Positions 1 through 5,031 of a stretch of 5,031 nucleotides of DNA are shown here, piece by piece (the first letter of the stretch is position 1; every line of letters begins with the position of its first letter). Location: contig DCJB01000041.1 in assembly GCA_002317325.1 (NCBI GenBank), forward strand, positions 2,672 through 7,702. The letters are read 5' to 3'. The notes beneath the pieces are model-generated. The model was not told the DNA's origin. It ran no database searches and saw nothing but the letters and a program-made list of their open reading frames with translations. The position numbers and the translations under genes are program-made. This DNA is from Bacteroidales bacterium UBA1711 (lineage in GTDB: Bacteria; Bacteroidota; Bacteroidia; Bacteroidales; P3).

Positions 1-923
1 CCGCAGCGGGGACCGGAGCCCATGAGGCGGAGGTCGTTGCAAATTTTGTTGATACGGAGGGCGAGACGCTTCATGGCGCAGCTGTACTGCACGTAGGGAG
101 CGGTGGCGCTGGTGGCCTCAATGAGGTCGTCGGCGATGGTGATGTCCCAGCCCGTGATGTCGCGCAGAGCCTTCACGCAGGCCTCGCTATAGCCGGGGAA
201 TGCGCAGATGCCCGTTCCAATGGCGGTGGCGCCCATGTTGACGACGAGCCATTCCTTGGCGGCGTGGTTGAGGTTCTCGACTTCGAGGCGCAGGGCGGAA
301 GCGAAGCCGTGGAAGGTCTGACCAAGGGTCATGGGGACGGCATCCTGCAGCTGGGTGCGACCCATTTTGATGACGTTCTTGTACTCTTCGGCCTTCTTAT
401 CGAGAGAGGCGATGACGGCTTCGATGTGGGGAATGAACTCGAGGTGCTCGAGATACATGCCCATGTGGATGGCGTTGGGGTAGGCGTCGTTGGTCGATTG
501 TGAAGCGTTGCAGGTGTCGTTGGGCCAGCAGTACTGGTAGTCGCCGTGTTCGTGGCCCATGATTTCGAGGGCGCGGTTGGCGATGACTTCGTTGGCGCAC
601 ATATTGGTGGAGGTGCCAGCACCGCCCTGTATCATGTCGATGGGGAACTGGTCGTGGTGCTTGCCTTCCATCAGCTCGTCGCAAGCCTGGCAGATGGCCT
701 TGGACTGCTTCTCGCTAATCATATTCACCTGGGCGTTGGCAATGGCGGCCGCCTTCTTGGTGATGGCCATGCCCTTGATAAAGTTGGGATAGCTGCTCAT
801 CAAGTTGCCGCTGATATGGAAGTTTTCCATGGCGCGGACGGTCTGAACACCATACAGGGCCTCTACGGGCACGTCTTTCGCTCCGAGCAAGTCGGATTCG
901 CTGCGAAATTTCTGATTACTCAT
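1..923 (-). CDS. aspA: Aspartate ammonia-lyase (aspartase), partial, 3' end outside window
   Basis: I translated this by hand from ATG 923-921. It is open for 307 codons to the left edge, and the C-terminal third (including the SSIMP-type catalytic loop) lies outside. Aspartase is a cytosolic homotetramer that interconverts L-aspartate with fumarate plus ammonia. Visible family blocks are GGAGTSTNM (residues 100-108), NEVIANRALEIMGH (111-124), the substrate-contacting SQSTNDAYP (141-149), GRTQLQDAVPMTLGQ (188-202), NMGATAIGTG (229-238) and NDLRLMGSGPRCG (from 296). Gln191 in GRTQ, where fumarases normally carry His (GRTH), favours aspartase over class II fumarase. The start fits the usual family N-terminus (RSESDLLGAKDVP, then EALYGVQT). 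No Shine-Dalgarno sequence is visible and the leader is A/T-rich. It lies 34 nt after the hydrogenase stop, so co-transcription is plausible. NMC and NDTCN replace the commoner NMN and NDHVN. No frameshift was seen. Confidence 0.93.
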   Translation of the reverse strand, partial: MSNQKFRSESDLLGAKDVPVEALYGVQTVRAMENFHISGNLMSSYPNFIKGMAITKKAAAIANAQVNMISEKQSKAICQACDELMEGKHHDQFPIDMIQGGAGTSTNMCANEVIANRALEIMGHEHGDYQYCWPNDTCNASQSTNDAYPNAIHMGMYLEHLEFIPHIEAVIASLDKKAEEYKNVIKMGRTQLQDAVPMTLGQTFHGFASALRLEVENLNHAAKEWLVVNMGATAIGTGICAFPGYSEACVKALRDITGWDITIADDLIEATSATAPYVQYSCAMKRLALRINKICNDLRLMGSGPRC

Positions 924-957
924 TGTACTTGAATTTAAAATTGTTGTTTATGAACTT
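924..957 (-). other. Short A/T-rich hydA-aspA spacer
   Basis: The 34-nt gap between the hydrogenase TAA and the aspartase ATG is strongly A/T-rich and has no Shine-Dalgarno sequence, hairpin or terminator. This fits a Bacteroidetes-style leader inside one transcript. It is too short for a full independent promoter unless that overlaps the end of hydA. Confidence 0.5.
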
Positions 958-2403
958 TTATTGTGTTTTATCTTGTTCGAGACTGAGTTTGTAGAGACGC
1001 ACCGAGTTGTCGATGGTTTTCTCCTTGGCGTCGTGTCCATACTTATCGACATCGACGATGTTTTTCGGGCTGTGGGTGATGCAGAGTGGGCCGTTGAGGC
1101 AGCCGCCTTCGCAAGCCATGCCCTCGAAGAAGTTCTCTGTGGCCTTGCCTAACTTGAGTTGCATGAGGTGGAGTTTGCACTCGTCGATGCCGCTCATCAC
1201 ACAGGGCTTTACTCCTTCCACGCCCATACTCTGTGCCACCTCGGCCACGCCTTGGGCTATGCCGCCCGACTTGGCGAATATGCGGCCGTAGAACGAGGCG
1301 TTGTCCAGTTCGGAATCTTCGCAGGTGGTGGTGTCGATGTTGCGGGCATCTACAAAGGCCTGCAGCTCCTCGAAGGACATGACGCAGTCAATGCCGCCCT
1401 TGGTCTTCTCGAGGGTATATTCTTTTTTCTTGGAGGCGCAGGGACCGATGAAAACCACCTTGGCAGTGGGGTCGGAGCGTTTGATGAGCCACGCGGTCTG
1501 CACCATGGGCGACACCGAGTCGGAGATATGCTTTACCAATTCGGGGAAGTTCTTCTCGATGTACATCACGAAAGAGGGGCAGCACGAGGTGGTCATGAGT
1601 TTGCGTTCAGTCCACTCGTGGAGTTCGTTGTAGAGAGTTATGTCTGCGCCGAGGGCGGCTTCAATCACTTGGTGGAAGCCGAGTCTGCGGATGGCTGTGA
1701 CCACTTGGGTGGGGCGTCCAAAGCGGCACTGGCTCACGATGGCGGGCGCAATGACGGCATAGACGCGGTAGCGGGTGTTGCCTTCCGACTCTTGAAGTAT
1801 CTTGATAATGTCCAGCACTCGGCTCTTGTCGGTGATGGCACCGAAGGGACACTTATAGACACAGGCTCCGCATGAGATGCACTTGTCGTTGTTTATGACG
1901 GCTTTGCGTTCTTCGTTGATGCTTATAGCCTTGGGCTTGCAACTCACCATACAGGGGCGGTGCTGGGCGATGATGGCGCCGTAGGGGCAGGCTTTGGTGC
2001 ACTTGCCGCACTCGATGCACTTTGTCTTGTCGATGACGGCGTGGTGGTCAACAATGGATATGGCGCCGCGGGGACACACCTCGGCGCAGGCGTGCATGAG
2101 GCAGCCGCGACAGGCGGGGGTTACCATCATGCCATCGGCTGGACACTCGTCGCAGGCGACGTCGATGACCTCTATCACGTTGGGGTTGTCGGCATGGCCT
2201 CCCATGGCCATCTTCACGCGTTCTTGCAGGATGGCACGCTCCTTGTAGATACAGCAGTTCATGTCCGACTTTGGACCAGGAGCAATCACTTTGGGTATTT
2301 CGAAATAGGCTTCTTCCAATCCGCCTTCGTAGGCTCTGCGGATGACCTCTCTCAGAACTCGGTATTTGGTAAGCTGAACGTTTGTGTCAAATACTTTTGC
2401 CAT
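958..2403 (-). CDS. hydA: [FeFe]-hydrogenase, ferredoxin-type, group B-like
   Basis: Complete, 481 residues, ATG 2403 to TAA 958. It catalyses reversible 2H+ + 2e- = H2 in the cytosol, probably with ferredoxin as partner. Domains in order: an N-terminal segment with CCIYKERAI (50-58), usual in this subfamily; a cysteine-rich Fe-S region (84-185) with C98-x2-C101-x4-C106-x3-C110-P, C129-x2-C132-x2-C135-x3-C139-P and C175-x2-C178-x2-C181-x3-C185-P; the H-cluster domain; and a short C-terminal small-subunit-like tail (about 450-475, ending SVRLYKLSLE). H-cluster ligands are C275 (TSCCP), C322 (GPCASKKKE), C431 and C435 (EGMACEGGC). By alignment from memory to Clostridium pasteurianum CpI, the proton path is intact: C274, E260, E263, S294 and R267. 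Extra cysteines C84, C87, C151 and C155 may bind another cluster. TSCCPSF and GPC (not MPC) suggest group B. The leader has no Shine-Dalgarno. Maturases HydE, HydF and HydG must be encoded elsewhere. Confidence 0.95.
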   Translation of the reverse strand: MAKVFDTNVQLTKYRVLREVIRRAYEGGLEEAYFEIPKVIAPGPKSDMNCCIYKERAILQERVKMAMGGHADNPNVIEVIDVACDECPADGMMVTPACRGCLMHACAEVCPRGAISIVDHHAVIDKTKCIECGKCTKACPYGAIIAQHRPCMVSCKPKAISINEERKAVINNDKCISCGACVYKCPFGAITDKSRVLDIIKILQESEGNTRYRVYAVIAPAIVSQCRFGRPTQVVTAIRRLGFHQVIEAALGADITLYNELHEWTERKLMTTSCCPSFVMYIEKNFPELVKHISDSVSPMVQTAWLIKRSDPTAKVVFIGPCASKKKEYTLEKTKGGIDCVMSFEELQAFVDARNIDTTTCEDSELDNASFYGRIFAKSGGIAQGVAEVAQSMGVEGVKPCVMSGIDECKLHLMQLKLGKATENFFEGMACEGGCLNGPLCITHSPKNIVDVDKYGHDAKEKTIDNSVRLYKLSLEQDKTQ

Positions 2404-2526
2404 TGCTGTGTGTTTTTATTGCTTTGTAGTCGTGAGGTGGTATGTCGTGACAGTTTCGGAACGGCTAAGGTTAATGGCTGGATGAAAAAATGTTAGACAA
2501 TACTTTACTCTCAGTTCTTTTTGCGT
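2404..2526 (-). promoter_or_regulatory. Intergenic leader upstream of hydA with a 7-bp direct repeat
   Basis: This 123-nt gap is the only sizeable non-coding stretch. It is more A/T-rich than the genes around it. On the minus strand TCACGAC occurs twice (2450-2444 and 2435-2429), 15 bp apart and 26-47 nt upstream of the hydA ATG. That would suit an operator or activator site. I see no convincing hairpin plus T-run terminator after the phosphatase stop, so read-through from the upstream pair is possible. I also found no good match to the Bacteroidetes TTTG / TAnnTTTG promoter pair. A promoter here is inferred from the gap size and the repeat only. Confidence 0.35.
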
Positions 2527-3687
2527 TCAATCGTAATACACCGTCACCTCTTTGCCCATCTTGCGGAGATTCTCGGAGAGTTTCTCCACCAGTTTGAGCT
2601 TCATGGTGATGTCAATTTCGAGACCTTGGTGGGCCATGTTGACGTTCTGTCCCACAAAGAAAGTGATGTTGGTGGCCTCCTCGAACAGGATGTTGGCCAG
2701 CAGCGAAGCGCCGTCCTTTTTCTTGAAGGTCTTTGGGGCAAGGTCGGTGGTGGAGGCATAGCGGCGGGCAAGTTCGAGCAACCGGCGGAGGGTTAGTACT
2801 CCCTCAGTGGTGAGGTCTATACCGTCGATGAAGCCGATGGGCGGCACGTCGCGGTCTGGGAAGTCGAAACTCGTCTTGAGTTCCTTCTTCAGGTGGCGTG
2901 CCACAATCTGCGAACTGGTGCCACCGCAGACAATGGTCTTGTCGGCCCCTTCGAGAAATCGCGACACATAGTAGTCGTCCTTCTCCTTGTTGACGGGCGG
3001 TCCCACCATGATGTGCACGTCCATCCGCTTGCGGAATTTGATGGCGGCCACGGTGGTGTCGTCGCTGGGCTTGTCAAGATAGAGGTCGTTGCAGGCCGAG
3101 GCGAGAAGACAGGCGGCAGCACGAGCCGACATGTGGGAATTGAGACCCTTGGTCATGAAATCCTTGATGTCCTCGCGAGGCCAACCGAAGTTCAGCACCA
3201 TGCCGATGCCGGCGTGCACTGTCCCATCGGACATCACCATGACGATATCTTGGTCGTCCAGTTCCAGATCGCTGTTATATACGGTCTTGCCGCACACGGT
3301 GAGTTTCTCGCGAGGCAAATCTACAGCAGCGCCGCGATGATAGTAAATGGCTTGGGGATTGTCGAACTCCAGCAGCCTCCCCCGACCCTCGTTGTTCACG
3401 TGGATAACTGAGAAGGTGGAGTAGGCCACTCCTCGTTCCTTGCACACGGGCAGCGTCTGTATGATGGTCTCCACGCACTCCACTATGTCCACATCGTTGG
3501 ACACCATGGTGCAGAGTATTTTGGAAGTAAGCGTAGAGAGGATGTTGGCTTTCACGCCGCTGCCGAGACCGTCGGCCAGCACCAGCGTGGTGTAGTCGCC
3601 CTCGACGCAGCACTCCACGTTGTCGCCGCAGAGTTCCTCGCCTATGTGGTTGAGCGATGTGTAGCCCGATTCAATGCACCACGCCAT
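2527..3687 (-). CDS. SpoIIE/PP2C-family Ser/Thr phosphatase with uncharacterised C-terminal domain
   Basis: Complete, 386 residues, ATG 3687 to TGA 2527. Residues 1-220 are a PP2C fold of the SpoIIE/RsbU type. These metal-dependent phosphatases remove phosphate from Ser/Thr of signalling proteins, classically anti-sigma antagonists. Metal-site motifs visible are CGDN (20-23), LADGLGSG (37-44, Asp39), VMSDGT (151-156, Asp154) and SDDTT (208-212, Asp209/Asp210), so it looks active. Residues 222-386 form a second domain with IMVGPP (226-231), VCGGTSSQIVARHL (253-266), PPIGFIDGIDLTTEGVLTL (282-300) and FFVGQNVNMAHQG (343-355). I recall similar tails on phosphatases next to hydrogenases, but I know no function. 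No signal peptide or membrane segment is seen, so it is cytosolic. Eleven cysteines fit an anaerobic host. The start is fixed by the TAG immediately before it and a strong ribosome binding site. The adjacent PAS/H-cluster protein is its likely sensor. No kinase or STAS substrate is in view. Confidence 0.92.
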   Translation of the reverse strand: MAWCIESGYTSLNHIGEELCGDNVECCVEGDYTTLVLADGLGSGVKANILSTLTSKILCTMVSNDVDIVECVETIIQTLPVCKERGVAYSTFSVIHVNNEGRGRLLEFDNPQAIYYHRGAAVDLPREKLTVCGKTVYNSDLELDDQDIVMVMSDGTVHAGIGMVLNFGWPREDIKDFMTKGLNSHMSARAAACLLASACNDLYLDKPSDDTTVAAIKFRKRMDVHIMVGPPVNKEKDDYYVSRFLEGADKTIVCGGTSSQIVARHLKKELKTSFDFPDRDVPPIGFIDGIDLTTEGVLTLRRLLELARRYASTTDLAPKTFKKKDGASLLANILFEEATNITFFVGQNVNMAHQGLEIDITMKLKLVEKLSENLRKMGKEVTVYYD

Positions 3688-5031
3688 CTATTCCTCCTTT
3701 CGGCTGCTCTCTTGCAGCATCTTCTTGAGCTTGAGCATGGCCACTTTAGTCTCGGCAGTGGTCTCGCCCAGCAGCGAGGCTATCTCCTGTGCCACGCGCA
3801 TCTGCTTCATGATGACTTTGTCGGCAGTTTCGATGGTCTCGGCTTTCACGCAGTCGAGTTTTTTGTCATAGTTCACCTCGTCGGTCACGTCTTTGAGTAT
3901 GGCGAAAAGCAACTGCTGGTTCTCGAGCGGGGTGATGGTCATATCCACATAGCGCTGGGTGGTGTCGATGAGGAGGTTGTTCACCCCTACGCTGCGTTTC
4001 TCGCTTTGTGCCAGATAGAAGTCGTCGGTGGCAAAGAAGTTGGCAGCGGGCTGGGGGCAGAAGTGATCGGGCGCATCGGCTGCCCCGAGGATACGCATGG
4101 CGGTGGTGTTCACGTCGATGATATTCATGTCCTTGTCGAGGAGAATGACACCCTCGGGGCTATTGTGAACGATGTCCACGGCCAGCGACTCGGCACGCTT
4201 GCGCATGAAAGGCAGACACATTTCTATGTTGGCGTAGCCGTTAATCACAGCCCAGGCTTTCTCGCGGCATGTCTGGTATCCGCAGGCCCCGCAGTTGAGT
4301 TCATCGCTGGGCTTCATCTTGCCAGTGCGATGCAGCACCTCTTCTATCTCCCTGTCAGTGCCGGGGCGGCTGAGGCAGTGGAGGCGCGGGTAGGCATGGC
4401 TCATGCTGAGCACAGTCTCGGGCAAGGGCTGCTCCAGGCCTGCTTCCAGTTCGCGCTCAAGATACTTGACCACTTCCAGTTCGGCACACAGGGCTCCGCC
4501 GGGGGTAGGAATGCTGCAAGGCCCGTTGATGCAGCCATCGGGACAAATGTTCATTTCGATGAACACGCGGTCGAGGCTCTCGATATTTTCGAGAGTGTCC
4601 ATGCAGCGCTTCGGTCCGTCCACGGCCACATAGCGATAGCCTTCGGGCAAGGTGTCAAAAGAGCGAATCACCCCCCGCGACACGGGGTAGGCCTTGGCGC
4701 GTCTCGCTCCGGGATGCTTGTCTTCAAAGTCCAGCTTCACAATGGAAGACAGGTCAATGCCCCGTTCTTCGAGCAGGGCGTGCAGTTCCTCGAAGGTCAT
4801 CACCGCATCGACGTAGCCGCTCTCGGCTCCCTCTTTCTTCTTGGCGATACAGGGTCCAACGAACACCACCTTGGTCTCGGGACAGTCGTGCTTGAGCATC
4901 TTGGCATGAGCCACCATAGGCGAATCGACAGGGGCCAGGAAGGGTAATGCCTTGGGGTAGTATTTTTGTATGAGCTGGCAGACTGCGGGGCAGCACGAGG
5001 TGATGAAGTTCTTCATGTCGCCCTTGGCCAG
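3688..5031 (-). CDS. Sensory-type [FeFe]-hydrogenase H-cluster/4Fe-4S/PAS protein, partial, 5' end outside window
   Basis: 447 residues are visible, ending at TAG 3690-3688. The frame is open to the right edge. The Met at 5016 is internal, because it lies just before the H-cluster loop and codons LAKGD precede it. Numbering from that Met: the H-cluster domain has TSCCP (6-10), VFVGPCIAKKKE (51-62), FEELHALLEERGIDL (75-89) and EMNICPDGCINGPC (154-167), giving ligands C9, C56, C158 and C162. A small 4Fe-4S domain follows, C242-x2-C245-x4-C250-x16-C267, then a PAS domain (about 278-380, NSPEGVILLDKDMNIIDVN) and a charged helical tail (about 385-442). There is no kinase domain and no small-subunit-like tail. 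This architecture matches putative H2 sensors (group C [FeFe]-hydrogenases) paired with PP2C phosphatases. Function as a sensor is inferred. Its partner is probably the SpoIIE-like phosphatase encoded next, with zero intergenic bases. The N-terminal part, probably with ferredoxin domains, is outside the window. Confidence 0.9.
   Translation of the reverse strand: MAKGDMKNFITSCCPAVCQLIQKYYPKALPFLAPVDSPMVAHAKMLKHDCPETKVVFVGPCIAKKKEGAESGYVDAVMTFEELHALLEERGIDLSSIVKLDFEDKHPGARRAKAYPVSRGVIRSFDTLPEGYRYVAVDGPKRCMDTLENIESLDRVFIEMNICPDGCINGPCSIPTPGGALCAELEVVKYLERELEAGLEQPLPETVLSMSHAYPRLHCLSRPGTDREIEEVLHRTGKMKPSDELNCGACGYQTCREKAWAVINGYANIEMCLPFMRKRAESLAVDIVHNSPEGVILLDKDMNIIDVNTTAMRILGAADAPDHFCPQPAANFFATDDFYLAQSEKRSVGVNNLLIDTTQRYVDMTITPLENQQLLFAILKDVTDEVNYDKKLDCVKAETIETADKVIMKQMRVAQEIASLLGETTAETKVAMLKLKKMLQESSRKEE
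3693..3700 (-). promoter_or_regulatory. Strong Shine-Dalgarno sequence for the SpoIIE-like phosphatase
   Basis: The minus strand reads AAAGGAGG, then AATAG, then ATG. The GGAGG core sits 5 nt before the phosphatase start and lies inside the last codons (Lys-Glu-Glu) of the upstream gene. The other two starts in the window have no comparable site. It confirms the ATG at 3687 and suggests translational coupling. Confidence 0.8.

Noticed and set aside
430..455. Paired CTCGAG words as a possible repeat or site
   Set aside because: They encode Leu-Glu-His-Leu-Glu in aspA, and codon use explains them.
1..923. Class II fumarase (fumC) instead of aspartase
   Set aside because: GRTQLQDAVP has Gln where fumarases have His, and the overall block pattern follows aspartases.
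1159..1875. A 238-codon open frame on the + strand inside hydA
   Set aside because: It is antisense to the conserved hydrogenase core, with low-complexity Gly/Ala/His-rich translation and no start context.
1960..2496. A 178-codon + strand frame covering the hydA 5' end and leader
   Set aside because: It is a mirror of the ferredoxin-motif region, with no family resemblance.
2461..2526. Rho-independent terminator or canonical Bacteroidetes promoter after the phosphatase
   Set aside because: The T-run on the minus strand has no preceding stable stem, and TAACCTTAG-like words match TAnnTTTG poorly and at the wrong spacing.
3646..4947. A 433-codon open frame on the + strand opposite the sensor gene
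   Set aside because: The minus strand encodes clear H-cluster, 4Fe-4S and PAS motifs over the same interval. The + frame shows no recognisable domain and is a by-product of GC-rich codon use.
5014..5016. ATG at 5016 as the true start of the sensor protein
   Set aside because: It falls only seven residues before the H-cluster TSCCP cysteines. The frame is open to the edge, and the family has a large N-terminal part.
1..5031. tRNA, rRNA, riboswitch, CRISPR, insertion sequence or attachment site
   Set aside because: Almost all bases are coding in four uninterrupted minus-strand genes. No cloverleaf, repeat array, inverted-repeat ends or transposase motif was seen.

Overview
The window reads as an anaerobic bacterial metabolic and signalling locus with all four genes on the minus strand. 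The organism is probably a Bacteroidales-type fermenter. The reasons are the aspartase sequence, oxygen-sensitive [FeFe]-hydrogenase proteins, and A/T-rich leaders without a Shine-Dalgarno sequence before two of the four genes. An anaerobic Firmicute is not excluded. No mobile elements, RNA genes or CRISPR repeats were seen.

In transcription order (right to left): (1) 5031-3688, the 3' part of a sensory-type [FeFe]-hydrogenase protein with an H-cluster domain, a small 4Fe-4S domain, a PAS domain and a helical tail. (2) 3687-2527, a SpoIIE/PP2C-type Ser/Thr phosphatase with an extra C-terminal domain I cannot name. It starts directly after the upstream TAG, in the same frame, behind a strong ribosome binding site. 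(3) A 123-nt gap (2526-2404) with a short direct repeat, then 2403-958, a complete ferredoxin-type [FeFe]-hydrogenase resembling the clostridial 'group B' enzymes. (4) A 34-nt gap, then 923-1, the 5' two thirds of an aspartate ammonia-lyase gene that runs off the left edge.

Working model (inference): the PAS/H-cluster protein senses H2 or redox state and controls the adjacent phosphatase, which would act on an unseen phosphoprotein partner. The separate hydrogenase does the bulk H2 chemistry. Aspartase supplies fumarate, a possible electron acceptor. The sensor H-cluster pocket departs from the catalytic pattern at specific positions, while the downstream hydrogenase keeps the whole proton-transfer chain. 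This supports a split into a sensor and an enzyme.
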